64,000 nucleotides of DNA from assembly GCF_014698475.1 (NCBI RefSeq), contig NZ_JACJTB010000007.1:102933-166932 (forward strand), read 5' to 3'. A program made the translations under genes and the position numbers. The notes below the pieces were generated by a model. It did not search any database. It saw nothing but the letters and a program-made list of their open reading frames with translations, and had not been told where the DNA came from. Shown piece after piece: positions 17,193 through 26,221 of this stretch; position 1 is the stretch's first letter, and each line of letters begins with the position of its first letter. Source of the stretch: Nostoc spongiaeforme FACHB-130. Lineage in GTDB: Bacteria; Cyanobacteriota; Cyanobacteriia; Cyanobacteriales; Nostocaceae.

Positions 17193-19913
17193 TTATTGGG
17201 TATTAGTAATTTGATTGTTCATATTTGTGAAATTAACGTTACCAGAGCTAAAATTGTTAACAGAAATTCCAAGCCCATCAATTTGATTAATTACGTTATT
17301 AGTGATAGTAAATGTTGAATTAGCATTATCAAAAGCTTCTATATTTATCCCATCCGTAAAATTGAAATCTGTAGTGTCAAAATCCCTTACATTACTAATT
17401 ACATTAGCAGAAATGGTAAATGTTGTTTGCGAATTACCATTAACTTGGGCATTTATCCCGTCTCCATTAGTTATGATGTTAATAGCATTATTGACGATCA
17501 TCACATTATGAGCCACAACATTATCAAAAGTTTGTAAATTTATCCCATTTGATGTGACGTTGGCATTTACACCCTGGATTTGATTATTGTTGATAGTTAT
17601 ACTGCTAAGATTAGCATCACTTCCTAACTGAACATCCACAGCAGCACCAGTAGAATTAATATTATTGCCAATAATTTGTAATGTACCTGTTGCAGTTCCA
17701 GATAAATTGACACGCACATCATTAAAGTTTTGCGACAAATTATTATTAGTAATGCTTAAATTTACCGCACCTGTAGAATTATCAGCCACAATACCATAAT
17801 AATGGTAGCTGTCAGTAACAGTATTTTGATGAATAGTTACTGTACCTGTAACTTGATTTAAATAAAGTCCATTACGAGAATTAGTGATGGTATTACTATT
17901 AATTTCATTCATGCCAATAATTCCGCCTAAATAAATACCACTACTACCAGAATTAGTGATGGTATTACTACTAATTTTAGTCGTGCCATTAATGAGTTCT
18001 AAAAAAATACCATCATCACCAGAATTAGAGATGATGTTATTACTAATAGTAGTTGACGCTTCAATATTTTGTAATTCAATGCCTTGGCTTATGGAATTGT
18101 TGACAGTGTTATTAATAATAGCGATCGCACCATTAACATATTCTAAATCAATGCCTTCATACCCAGAATTATTGATAATATTATTACTAATAGTGGTATT
18201 GCCATGAACATATTCTAAGTAAATTCCTTCATCACCAGAATTAGAGATGATGTTATTACTAATAGTCATTGTCGCATTAATATCTGTTAAGTCGATACCT
18301 TGATCTTCGGTGTCGCTGACAGTGTTATTAATAATAGCGATCGCACCATTAACATATTCTAAATCAATACCCTCATTACCAGTATTATTAATAGTGTTAT
18401 TGCTAATTGTAGTATTGCCCTCAACAAAGTCTAACGAGATGCCATCATCACCAGCATTAGTAATATTATTACTATTAATTATGATTGTACCGCCAACATC
18501 TACTAAATAAATCGCATCATTACCAGAGTTGGCAATAGTATTAGTGAGAATTTCAAGATTACCTGTAGTAAATTCGAGACGAATTCCTCGACCAAAAGGA
18601 TTTGTAATGATGTTATCTCGAATGCTGGTGTTATTAATATTAGCACCGTAGACACCGATGGCATTTTCTTCACCAGATACTTGAATATTAAACCCAGATA
18701 AAACTGTATTGCTTCCTAATGTAACTAATCCATTACCTTCAGTCACAGAACCAGTAATTATGGGATGTATACCGCTACCAGAAAAAGGTAAAGTTAATAA
18801 TCCAAATTCTTGAGTATTAACTCTTTGAATTGGCGCACTAGATAAAACTTGTACACCATTTGGAATAGTAAAGCCAGCAAAAGTAGCTGTGGAATTAGAG
18901 CGAACATAGACAATATTATTGGCTTGTGCTACACCTACAGCCGATGCAATTGCACCAAATGGAGATTCAAAAGTACCGTTACCATTACCGCCATTAATTA
19001 CATGAAAAAATGTTAAGGGTTGACCATCGCTACCAGTTGCAATTACTGTATCGTTGCGAGTTTCATGAGTGGCTAAAATTGTAGCTTGACGTTCTACTGA
19101 TTCTGCTATGCGGAACAACGCATTATTTTTCTTAGGTTTACTTTTTCTACTACCACTAGGAAAGTTAGCCCCAATAGTAAAAACTAAGCGAGTATCAAAT
19201 AAATTATCTTGTTGTAAAGAAAGACCTAAATTTAAAAAATCTGTCGGGTTTGCTGCTAGTCGAGTTTTCCAACCAAAAGCTTCTTTCGAGTCTCCACCAG
19301 AATAATAATAAACACCTGCATAGCCTCTTAATTCTCCCGCACCGAGTTTTGTAATACTTGTCCCAACTTCTGCATCTATACCAGACAGTGCAACTTCAAA
19401 TAAACGTTGTCTACCTACAAGTAAGGAATTACCTAAAAATCTTGAGTTACTATCTACTACGGATTGTGATAACAATGCTTCAGACGTATTGAGGGGAAGA
19501 TAAGCATTGAAACGAAAATCCCAGTTACCTAAACTTTCAAAACCTAACCCTAATTGGTCAAAATTACTGTTACCAGTATCACGAGTTGAATATGATATGT
19601 AACCACCAATGACACGATTATCTTTACCGCTATAAAATCGATGTCCGAATAAGATATTGCTGGCGACAGTGGAGTTATTATCTAACAAAACTTTGCCTTC
19701 GAGAAAAGTCAAACTGTTCCCATGACTTTGGAAGATGGGTAAAAATCCTTCCAAACTACTAAAAGCATCAAACCCAGCACCTTCGGTAGTGTAGCGGACT
19801 CCGAAACGCGGTTGAAATATTGGTGGTGGTTCTGGTGTTTGGGCTATTGCAGTCGATGATATTGCGATCGCACCTAAAAGTATACCGTATCCTAAAAGTG
19901 TAATTAATTTCAT
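17193..19913 (-). CDS. Secreted beta-helix protein with inverse-autotransporter-like N-terminus
   Basis: 906 residues from ATG 19913, chosen because it begins a typical signal peptide (MKLITLLGYGILLGAIAISS..., cleavage near AIAQ). The N-terminal domain (about 35-265) resembles the beta-barrel of inverse autotransporters (intimin/invasin type): RFGVRYTTEGAGFDAFSSLE, then QLGLGFESLGNWDFRFNAYLPL. From about residue 300 the protein is a right-handed parallel beta-helix of roughly 24-residue coils (TISNNIISNSGDEGIYLEYV-type) rich in Asn, Ile and Gly, running to the C-terminus. The likely location is the outer membrane with a surface-exposed helix, for adhesion or polysaccharide binding. No pectate-lyase-type catalytic residues were recognised. 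Single gene. Confidence 0.82.
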   Translation of the reverse strand: MKLITLLGYGILLGAIAISSTAIAQTPEPPPIFQPRFGVRYTTEGAGFDAFSSLEGFLPIFQSHGNSLTFLEGKVLLDNNSTVASNILFGHRFYSGKDNRVIGGYISYSTRDTGNSNFDQLGLGFESLGNWDFRFNAYLPLNTSEALLSQSVVDSNSRFLGNSLLVGRQRLFEVALSGIDAEVGTSITKLGAGELRGYAGVYYYSGGDSKEAFGWKTRLAANPTDFLNLGLSLQQDNLFDTRLVFTIGANFPSGSRKSKPKKNNALFRIAESVERQATILATHETRNDTVIATGSDGQPLTFFHVINGGNGNGTFESPFGAIASAVGVAQANNIVYVRSNSTATFAGFTIPNGVQVLSSAPIQRVNTQEFGLLTLPFSGSGIHPIITGSVTEGNGLVTLGSNTVLSGFNIQVSGEENAIGVYGANINNTSIRDNIITNPFGRGIRLEFTTGNLEILTNTIANSGNDAIYLVDVGGTIIINSNNITNAGDDGISLDFVEGNTTISNNTINNTGNEGIDLEYVNGAIAIINNTVSDTEDQGIDLTDINATMTISNNIISNSGDEGIYLEYVHGNTTISNNIINNSGYEGIDLEYVNGAIAIINNTVNNSISQGIELQNIEASTTISNNIISNSGDDGIFLELINGTTKISSNTITNSGSSGIYLGGIIGMNEINSNTITNSRNGLYLNQVTGTVTIHQNTVTDSYHYYGIVADNSTGAVNLSITNNNLSQNFNDVRVNLSGTATGTLQIIGNNINSTGAAVDVQLGSDANLSSITINNNQIQGVNANVTSNGINLQTFDNVVAHNVMIVNNAINIITNGDGINAQVNGNSQTTFTISANVISNVRDFDTTDFNFTDGINIEAFDNANSTFTITNNVINQIDGLGISVNNFSSGNVNFTNMNNQITNTQ
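17985..18416 (-). repeat. Tandem duplication, two 216-bp units in the beta-helix gene
   Basis: Unit A (18201-18416) and unit B (17985-18200) each encode 72 residues, three coils of 24. The segments around 18105-18160 and 18321-18370 are almost identical in DNA and share a GCGATCGC site, so the duplication looks recent. Confidence 0.85.
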
Positions 19914-20216
19914 AGATGCCCCAGATAATAGCTTAGGTTTATAACACAATAAAATTCAGTTTTTACAAGTATATTGCAAAGTCTCTAGAAAATTGGATAC
20001 TATGTAAATATACTTATAAAATCTGTGTAAAGAATACTAATTACACAAGAAAGCAGGATACCTATGGATTGACTTTGACCGCTATGATTTCTGGGGATGT
20101 TCTCAGACAGCTATTTTTAATTCCAAAACGCTGATACAGAAAAATACGCAAAGAATGACTATCCAGGAAAAGTCACACGGAGATGATAAAATTACTCCTT
20201 AGCTATTTAGTTAAGA
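19914..20216. other. Divergent promoter region, beta-helix gene / nitronate monooxygenase gene
   Basis: 303 bp, AT-rich, with no gene, repeat or hairpin recognised. Confidence 0.5.
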
Positions 20217-21305
20217 ATGAGTAATAATCAAATGTCCTCGATGCTTCATCCCTTGCAGATTGGTAAACATATTGCCCGTTATCCCATTATGCAAGCGGCA
20301 ATGGCAGTCAGGGTTTCTGGCGCACAACTGGCTGGCGCAGTTGCGAATGCTGGGGGCGTGGGGATGATTGCTTCGCTGGGACTGGGTTTAGATTCTCCCT
20401 ACTTTAATCAACGCAAACGCAGTAGTTTTTTTAGTGCCAATCGACTCGCACTGATTGATGAATTGTCTAAAGCCAGACATATCAGCCCTGATGGGGTGAT
20501 AGGTGTGAATATTCTTGTCGGTACGAAAGATTACGCCCAATTAGCTACAACTGCCGCATCTGAGGGTGCAAATTTAATTGTGACTGGGGCAGGAATGCCT
20601 TTAACTTTACCAGAGTACACGGCTGATTTTCCTGATGTTGCCCTGGTACCGACGATCGCTAATTTTGATGCAGCCCAGTTTCTTTGTCAAACTTGGAAAA
20701 ATCGATATAATCGTTTACCCGATGCCTTAATTGTGGAAAACTGCCAGAAGGTAGGCGGACATTTTACCCAATGTGAACAGATAAATGTGCCGGGGTTTTC
20801 AGTTGGCTGGGTGATTTCGCAAATTCGAGATTACTTAGCCGAGACGATGAGTGCAAGGATACCTTTAATTGTCACAGGTGGGATTAGCGATCATCATGAT
20901 ATTGCTCAAATGTTAGCAATTGGCGCTGATGGCGTGCAGATGGGTACTCGCTTTATCACCACCATTGAATGTGATGCCAATCAGCGTTACAAAGAACGTC
21001 ATTTGCAAGCGAATTTAGCAGATATTGTTACTGTACCCAGTCCCGTCGGCAAACCGAGTCGGGCTTTACGCAATGCCTTCACCGAGGAAATAATAGTAGA
21101 TTCATCACAGAAAAGGTCTTGTATTGCTAACTGTTTAGAAACTTGTCTGTTTCGAGACAAAGGCAAAACCTACTGCTTACTCAATGCCCTAGCGCAAGCT
21201 GCCCGTGGTGATGTGGAACATGGTTTAATTTTTTCTGGTGCTAATGTTAGCCATCCAGGGCGCATCATGTCTGTTGCAGAATTGATGGCAGATTTGACGG
21301 CTTAA
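20217..21305 (+). CDS. Nitronate monooxygenase / FabK-like flavoprotein
   Basis: A 362-residue TIM-barrel FMN enzyme of the 2-nitropropane dioxygenase family. Features: an N-terminal YPIMQAAMAVRVSGAQLAGAVANAGGVGMIAS (FMN contact), GVNILVG, IVTGAG, and IPLIVTGGISDHHDIAQMLAIGADGVQMGTRFI for phosphate binding. The usual GGHxG catalytic-loop region reads VGGHFT here. A C-terminal cluster of four cysteines (CIANCLETCLFRDKGKTYC) is followed by a GDVEHGLIFSGAN motif, as in a subset of family members. The reaction is oxidation of nitronates or a related flavin-dependent reaction; the true substrate is unknown. An alternative start is Met6 (MSSML). Confidence 0.85.
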   Translation: MSNNQMSSMLHPLQIGKHIARYPIMQAAMAVRVSGAQLAGAVANAGGVGMIASLGLGLDSPYFNQRKRSSFFSANRLALIDELSKARHISPDGVIGVNILVGTKDYAQLATTAASEGANLIVTGAGMPLTLPEYTADFPDVALVPTIANFDAAQFLCQTWKNRYNRLPDALIVENCQKVGGHFTQCEQINVPGFSVGWVISQIRDYLAETMSARIPLIVTGGISDHHDIAQMLAIGADGVQMGTRFITTIECDANQRYKERHLQANLADIVTVPSPVGKPSRALRNAFTEEIIVDSSQKRSCIANCLETCLFRDKGKTYCLLNALAQAARGDVEHGLIFSGANVSHPGRIMSVAELMADLTA

Positions 21306-21700
21306 CACCAACAGTAAGTAGAGTGACGTAAATATTTGTAGTTGGGAAAAGGCAGGAGGACGACACTTTGCTCAAGTCGAGCCAGCGCGTTGCGGAGGTT
21401 CCCTCCGTTGTAGCAACTGGCGTGGGAAACCCGCCCACGCAAGTGTCTCCAGAAGGCAGAAGGCAGGATTAAAGAGGGTTTCAGTTTAATTCACCTTTAT
21501 TCATATAGTTATGTTTTTTCCCACCGACTTACTTACGAGTAACTTATCGCCAAGTCTGCGTTGTGGCTAATGCTACGCTTTCATTAACTTGAGTTCGACA
21601 AACATCACCAAAAAGACGAAAAATGATTCATCGAACTCATATTTAATTACAATTAAGTTTTAAAGTAATTGCTGAAACTGGAAATTTTTAACATTAATTT
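21306..21700. other. Repeat-containing intergenic region
   Basis: No gene. A GC-rich dispersed repeat with the cores GCGTTGCGGAGGTTCCCTCC and GTGGGAAACCCGCCCACGC covers about 21376-21452, distantly related to the 75-bp repeat at 1059-1133. It is flanked by GGCAGAAGGCAGGA short repeats. Confidence 0.65.
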
Positions 21701-22414
21701 ATGAACATAAATGACATTCTCAAATCCTATGTTGCTGGTAAAAGAAACTTCCAAAAACTAAATTTGCAAGAAGCAGAATTAACTAATGTCAACCTCACAG
21801 GTATAGACTTTAGCTATGCTGATTTGCGTCAAACCAGGCTGGGTAAAACTAATCTGAGCCAAGCTTGTTTACGAGAAGCCGATTTGAGTGAATCTATTCT
21901 TTGGGGTATAGATTTAAGTGAAGCAGATTTATATCGTGCTGTTTTGCGAGAAGCTGATTTAACAGGTGCAAAATTAGTTAATACTCGGTTAGAAGAAACT
22001 AACTTAATTAAGTCAAGTTTATGTGGAGCTAATTTGCATAAAGCAAACTTATCACGTTCGCTGCTGTTTCAAGTTGATTTACGTCCTAGTTCTAACCAGC
22101 GCACAGATTTAGGATATGCACTGTTGACTGGAGCAGATTTGAGTTACGCTGACCTGAGAGCGGCTTCTTTGCATCACGCTAACTTAGATCAAGCCAAGTT
22201 GTGTAGAGCTAATCTGAGTAAGACAATACAGTGGGGTAACTTAGCAGCAGATTTAAGTGGGGCTAGTTTGCAAGGTGCAGATTTGAGTTATGCCAATTTA
22301 GAAAGTGCAGTTCTACGAAAAGCCAACCTCCAAGGTGCAGATTTAACAGGGGCTATTCTCACCAATGCCGATTTTCAAGGAGCAATTATGCCTGATGGTA
22401 GGATTCATGATTGA
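21701..22414 (+). CDS. Pentapeptide-repeat protein
   Basis: 237 residues, nearly all A(D/N)LxX pentapeptide repeats, which fold as a right-handed quadrilateral beta-helix. Repeats begin near residue 20 (LNLQEAELTNVNLTG) and run to about 230, with a short interruption at about 128-138 (RPSSNQRTDLG). No signal peptide or membrane segment was seen, so it is probably cytosolic. Such proteins are very common in cyanobacteria; known roles range from DNA mimicry to glycolipid localisation (HglK), but no specific function can be given from this sequence. Confidence 0.88.
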   Translation: MNINDILKSYVAGKRNFQKLNLQEAELTNVNLTGIDFSYADLRQTRLGKTNLSQACLREADLSESILWGIDLSEADLYRAVLREADLTGAKLVNTRLEETNLIKSSLCGANLHKANLSRSLLFQVDLRPSSNQRTDLGYALLTGADLSYADLRAASLHHANLDQAKLCRANLSKTIQWGNLAADLSGASLQGADLSYANLESAVLRKANLQGADLTGAILTNADFQGAIMPDGRIHD

Positions 22415-22714
22415 ATAGGAGCGATCGGGTAGTAGTGCATAGTCAAGAAGTGTTATTAAATACCAGAGCTATGTAATTTCCTAAGTGGGACTCAAGCAAT
22501 ATATTGGAAAATGAACACACTCATTATGGAAAACAACGCTTCAAGTTTAAGAAGTAAAAAGATAATCCCCATAAATAAATTTAGGAGCCAGCGCCGTGGC
22601 TCACTTTTTACTTTTACCTTGTTTGGTCATCTATACAGTTCAGTGTCAGCCGATTTTTATATTTCCTTTTTTAGATATTTATGGTATCATAATGAAGGTA
22701 TTTTCTTTTTTTAG
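22415..22714. other. Region between pentapeptide gene and tRNA
   Basis: Contains a short 67-codon ORF (22511-22714) without family features or a good ribosome binding site, judged not a gene because it overlaps a hairpin and the tRNA promoter region. The hairpin at 22585-22609 is the only clear element. Confidence 0.5.
22585..22609 (+). terminator. Possible rho-independent terminator
   Basis: GAGCCA (22585-22590) and TGGCTC (22597-22602) form a short stem around GCGCCG, followed by ACTTTTT. It is plausible as the end of the pentapeptide transcript, but the stem is only 6 bp. Confidence 0.45.
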
Positions 22715-22788
22715 CGGGATGTAGCGCAGCTTGGTAGCGCACTTCGTTCGGGACGAAGGGGCCGCTGGTTCGAATCCAGTCATCCCGA
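22715..22788 (+). tRNA. tRNA-Pro (CGG anticodon)
   Basis: 74 nt. Acceptor arm CGGGATG (22715-22721) pairs with CATCCCG (22781-22787), with discriminator A22788. The anticodon arm is CTTCG-TTCGGGA-CGAAG with anticodon CGG. The T-loop GGTTCGAATCC is intact. CCA is not encoded. Confidence 0.95.
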
Positions 22789-22900
22789 TTTGTATGTATT
22801 AATGAAAATATTAAGTTAGTGGACAATCGCCGCAGAAGTCTGCAAATTTAACCAGCCAGAAATCTGCAAGCAAGCGATCGCCCCCAATTCTAACGCAAGA

Positions 22901-23956
22901 CTAACGCACAGTTTCACGCAAAGCCTCAGCATCAATGGGTTTGATGAGATAAAGCAAGAGTAAATTCCAAACAATAGCTGTGATGAAAGGTAGTTTACGC
23001 ATCAGCTTGATCAATTTGGGCTGAGAACTACGTTCAATTTCTGCAATTTGTAAGTTGTAAGCCGCGCAGCGTTGTAAGCGGGGGAAAAATTGGGAATGTT
23101 CGGTATTTAACATGACAGGAAAAGCCCTTCCGGCCGTTTCATTGGTGTTGTAAACTACTTGACGGTCAAATTCTGTCGCATCTAGTCCTAAAGTTTTGTA
23201 AAAACCAGTCCGTTCATGAACTGTCATTGTGTGGGTAGCAAATACCGACAGCAAGAAAAAGCGACTCCACAGTTTAGCTTTCCAGTTGTTCCACAGTTGC
23301 GGTTGAGAACGTAACAGCGCCTTAAATATATCTCCGTGGCGGTTTTCATCCTGACACCAACTCTCAAAATAGCGGAAGATTGGATAAAACTGGTTTTCCG
23401 GGTGCTGTTGTAGATGTCTGTAAATAATGATGTAACGCCAATAGCCGATTTTTTCTGAGAGGTAGACGGTGTAGAGTACCCATTCTATCGGGAAAAACGT
23501 ATAGGTGCGGGTTTTCGTCACCATTGCTAAATCTAGGGAGAGTTTAAAATCCCCCATTGCTTTGTTGAGAAAGCCGGCGTGGCGAGCTTCATCTCGCGCC
23601 ATGAGTTGAAACATCTCTGCTAGTAAGGGACTGCGATTTTTCAGCTTGCGGGATAATTCCTTAAATAGCAAAAAGCCCGAAAATTCGGAAATGCAAGAGC
23701 GTTCTAAATAATCAATAAACGCTTGTCTCGCTTCACCTTCAATGTGTTCCCAAGACTGTTCAAATGCTTCATCCCGAACAAAGTGGTGGCGGTTGTAGTC
23801 GGCTCGCATCTCGGCTAACATCGCTTGCAATTCTGTAGCTTGAGTAGACAAATCTAAGTTGGCTGCTTTTTCAAAATCTGTTGTATAAAAGCGGGGAGTA
23901 AGTACAGTTTCTTGGCTGGGGGTTTTAATTCCTGGCTTGGGTAGAGTATTAACCAT
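22901..23956 (-). CDS. acsF: Mg-protoporphyrin IX monomethyl ester oxidative cyclase, ChlAII-like
   Basis: A 351-residue diiron enzyme that forms ring E of chlorophyll from Mg-protoporphyrin IX monomethyl ester, using O2. Diiron motifs: LERSCISEFSGFLLFKEL, MARDEARHAG and WCQDENRHGD, in conserved context (ETVLTPRFYTTDF, NRHHFVRDEAFEQSW). The start at 23956 gives MVNTLPKPG, like other family members. Cyanobacteria usually have two copies; the position beside heme oxygenase and hemN matches the low-oxygen copy (chlAII in Synechocystis, activated by ChlR under micro-oxic conditions). A palindrome sits 30 bp upstream of the start codon (23986-24003). The assignment to the low-oxygen type is from context, not from sequence alone. 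Confidence 0.9.
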   Translation of the reverse strand: MVNTLPKPGIKTPSQETVLTPRFYTTDFEKAANLDLSTQATELQAMLAEMRADYNRHHFVRDEAFEQSWEHIEGEARQAFIDYLERSCISEFSGFLLFKELSRKLKNRSPLLAEMFQLMARDEARHAGFLNKAMGDFKLSLDLAMVTKTRTYTFFPIEWVLYTVYLSEKIGYWRYIIIYRHLQQHPENQFYPIFRYFESWCQDENRHGDIFKALLRSQPQLWNNWKAKLWSRFFLLSVFATHTMTVHERTGFYKTLGLDATEFDRQVVYNTNETAGRAFPVMLNTEHSQFFPRLQRCAAYNLQIAEIERSSQPKLIKLMRKLPFITAIVWNLLLLYLIKPIDAEALRETVR

Positions 23957-23985
23957 AAGTAATGCGGTAATCAAGTAAATAATTT

Positions 23986-24003
23986 CATAACTATCAAGTT
24001 ATG
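23986..24003. promoter_or_regulatory. Palindrome beside acsF, candidate operator 1
   Basis: CATAACT-ATCA-AGTTATG, a perfect 7-bp inverted repeat with a 4-nt spacer. The same ATAACT-N4-AGTTAT sequence recurs at 24161-24176 beside hemF on the other side of the divergent promoter region. It fits a dimeric regulator of the MarR type such as ChlR; this link is inference. Confidence 0.65.
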
Positions 24004-24160
24004 ATAAGTGGGATTCTTTGGCTAGACCTCTTTACAATCCTTCAGTAAAGTCGGAAATCGCCAGACTCTAGATACTGGAGCGCACTAGATAAAAGCCTTA
24101 GAGGGCAGGGGTTGAGATAGTTTATTAAGTTTTGAAACTTCTCTGCCGCAAATTCAATAT

Positions 24161-24176
24161 ATAACTATAAAGTTAT
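24161..24176. promoter_or_regulatory. Palindrome beside hemF, candidate operator 2
   Basis: ATAACT-ATAA-AGTTAT, 46 bp upstream of the hemF start codon. It matches the palindrome at 23986-24003 in both arms and in spacer length. Confidence 0.65.
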
Positions 24177-24221
24177 TAATTGATGATAATTTCACTGACC
24201 CGAAATTTTAGAGGTTTTACC

Positions 24222-25265
24222 ATGCGCCGTCATTTCGATAAGTCTCTGCAAGCATATCCAAATCACACAACCTTCCTCCCATCACCGAATAATGCCATAC
24301 CCAAGGATTCACGGCAGCGAGTGTTACAATTCATGCAAAATATCCAGGATGAGATTTGCACAGGGTTAGAGCAAATTGACGGAGAAGCAAGTTTTCAAGA
24401 AGATTATTGGGAGCGAGAAGAAGGTGGCGAAGGACGTACCCGCGTGATTAGAGAAGGGCGGGTGTTTGAACAGGGGGGTGTGAACTTTTCCGCAGTCTGG
24501 GGAAAAAGCTTACCGGCTTCGATTTTGACTCAACGTCCAGAAGCAGCAGGACATGAGTTTTTCGCCACAGGAACTTCGATGGTGCTGCATCCTCGTAATC
24601 CCTTTGTGCCAACAGTACATCTTAACTATCGCTACTTTGAAGCTGGCCCGATTTGGTGGTTTGGTGGTGGTGCAGATTTAACGCCATATTATGCTTTTGC
24701 TGAAGATGCGGTTCACTTTCATCAGACGTTAAAAAATGCTTGTGATTACCACCATCGAGAGTATTACCCAACTTTTAAGCGGTGGTGCGATGAATACTTT
24801 TATTTGCGCCATCGTCAAGAACAGCGCGGTATTGGCGGGATTTTCTTTGATTATCAAGATGCTAATGGTAAGCTTTACGTCGGTTCTCAAACAGATACTC
24901 CAGCCGCTATTTACAGCCAAAAAATCGGAAATGTCGATCGCAATTGGGAAGATATCTTTGCGTTTGTCAAGTCTTGTGGTGAAGCTTTTTTACCCGCTTA
25001 CTTGCCCATTGTAGAACGGCGACAAGGAATAGAGTATGGCGATCGCCAGCGCAATTTCCAACTGTACCGTCGGGGTCGTTATGTCGAGTTTAATTTAGTT
25101 TACGACCGAGGCACAGTATTTGGGCTGCAAACCAAGGGCAGAACCGAATCTATCCTCATGTCATTACCACCTTTAGCACGCTGGGAATATTGCTATGAAC
25201 CAGAAGCAGGAACCCCAGAAGCGGAACTGACAGAAGTTTTTCTTCAGCCTAGAGATTGGGTGTAA
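24222..25265 (+). CDS. hemF: Oxygen-dependent coproporphyrinogen III oxidase
   Basis: A 347-residue HemF. It converts coproporphyrinogen III to protoporphyrinogen IX with O2 in heme and chlorophyll synthesis. The start at 24222 is chosen over the longer frame because GAGG (24211-24214) precedes it at proper spacing. Signatures: [90 protein letters not shown] and the C-terminal [15 protein letters not shown]. Conserved and full length. It lies with heme oxygenase and hemN, so both the aerobic and the anaerobic route for the same step are encoded here. It is probably the first gene of a hemF-ho-hemN unit, with operator-like palindrome 2 upstream. Confidence 0.95.
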   Translation: MRRHFDKSLQAYPNHTTFLPSPNNAIPKDSRQRVLQFMQNIQDEICTGLEQIDGEASFQEDYWEREEGGEGRTRVIREGRVFEQGGVNFSAVWGKSLPASILTQRPEAAGHEFFATGTSMVLHPRNPFVPTVHLNYRYFEAGPIWWFGGGADLTPYYAFAEDAVHFHQTLKNACDYHHREYYPTFKRWCDEYFYLRHRQEQRGIGGIFFDYQDANGKLYVGSQTDTPAAIYSQKIGNVDRNWEDIFAFVKSCGEAFLPAYLPIVERRQGIEYGDRQRNFQLYRRGRYVEFNLVYDRGTVFGLQTKGRTESILMSLPPLARWEYCYEPEAGTPEAELTEVFLQPRDWV

Positions 25266-25269
25266 GAAA

Positions 25270-25326
25270 GGCAAAAGTAAAAAGATTCTTTTGTTTTGCC
25301 TTTTAACTTTTACCTTTTTACTTCTT
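25270..25326. repeat. AAAAGTAAAAAG/CTTTTTACTT inverted short repeats
   Basis: Located between hemF and the heme oxygenase gene. AAGGCAAAAGTAAAAAG faces CCTTTTAACTTTTACC, so the RNA could fold. The same element type separates rbcL and rbcX (32017-32083). Confidence 0.7.
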
Positions 25327-25382
25327 CTTCCCCATCCCAAAAACATAACCAAAATTTTTTAATAATGAATGAGGTATTCGCT

Positions 25383-26132
25383 ATGAGTAGCCATTTAGAT
25401 GTGCGTTTGCGAGAAGGTACAAAACATTCTCATACCTTGGCGGAAAATACTGCGTTTATGAAATGTTTCCTCAAAGGAATTGTCGAAAAGAGCTTTTTTA
25501 GGAAATTATTGGCGGATCTTTACTTTGTTTATTCTGTTTTAGAGGCAGAATTACAACGATCTCAAAATCATCCAATTGTGGGATTGATTTATTTTCCTGA
25601 ATTGAATCGGCAAGCCAATTTAGAAAAAGATTTAGCATATTATTACGGTGAAAATTGGCAAGAAGAAATTAAACCTTCGCCATCTGGAAAAATTTATGTA
25701 AATCGGCTGCGGGAAATTGCTAACACACAACCTGAGTTATTAATTGCTCATGCTTACACTCGCTATATGGGAGATTTATCGGGTGGACAAGCACTGCGAA
25801 ATATTGCTCGTTCTGCAATGAACTTACCACCAGATCAGGGAACTGCAATGCACGAATTTGAACAAATCCCTACCTTAGAAGCGAAACAAGCCTTTAAAGA
25901 ACAATACCGTCAAGCATTAAATTCTTTGGCGATAGATGAAGCCATGATTCAGAAAATTGTAGACGAAGCTAACTATGCTTTTGCGCTTAATAGAGATGTA
26001 GTTCATGAACTAGAAGCAGATGTGAAAGCTGTTGTTGGTGAGCATGTTTTTGATTTGATGATTCGCCAAGATAAACCAGGTAGTACAGAAAATAGGGCTG
26101 AACAAAATAAGGTACTTAATTACAGTATTTGA
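25383..26132 (+). CDS. ho: Biliverdin-forming heme oxygenase
   Basis: 249 residues from ATG 25383, preceded by GAGG at 25371-25374 (an in-frame ATG at 25365 is also possible). HO-1 fold: VRLREGTKHSHTLAENTAF contains the proximal heme-ligand histidine (the THSHT-type motif reads KHSHT), and AHAYTRYMGDLSGGQALRNIA contains the distal helix glycines. It opens heme to biliverdin IXa, CO and Fe2+, supplying bilins for phycobiliproteins and phytochromes. In Synechocystis the second heme oxygenase (ho2) lies between chlAII and hemN and is induced at low oxygen; the same neighbours here suggest this is the ho2-type copy. Confidence 0.93.
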   Translation: MSSHLDVRLREGTKHSHTLAENTAFMKCFLKGIVEKSFFRKLLADLYFVYSVLEAELQRSQNHPIVGLIYFPELNRQANLEKDLAYYYGENWQEEIKPSPSGKIYVNRLREIANTQPELLIAHAYTRYMGDLSGGQALRNIARSAMNLPPDQGTAMHEFEQIPTLEAKQAFKEQYRQALNSLAIDEAMIQKIVDEANYAFALNRDVVHELEADVKAVVGEHVFDLMIRQDKPGSTENRAEQNKVLNYSI

Positions 26133-26149
26133 AGTGCTGCAAAATGAAC

Positions 26150-26182
26150 AGATACCCGACTTATTACAGAATTCGAGGATCT
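26150..26182. repeat. Degenerate AGATACCCGACTTATT hairpin repeat
   Basis: AGATACCCGACTTATTACAG with an imperfect right arm ATTCGAGGATCT, a decayed member of the hairpin family at 14551-14582, lying between heme oxygenase and hemN. Confidence 0.55.
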
Positions 26183-26221
26183 AAGAACCTGTAAAAATAA
26201 GATTTGAAATTGCGAATTTTT

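Noticed and set aside
22511..22714. 67-codon ORF before tRNA-Pro
   Set aside because: Spans a terminator-like hairpin and ends just before the tRNA; no domain or ribosome binding site.
23957..24221. tRNA or riboswitch in the acsF/hemF spacer
   Set aside because: Only the two palindromes were found; no cloverleaf or riboswitch consensus.
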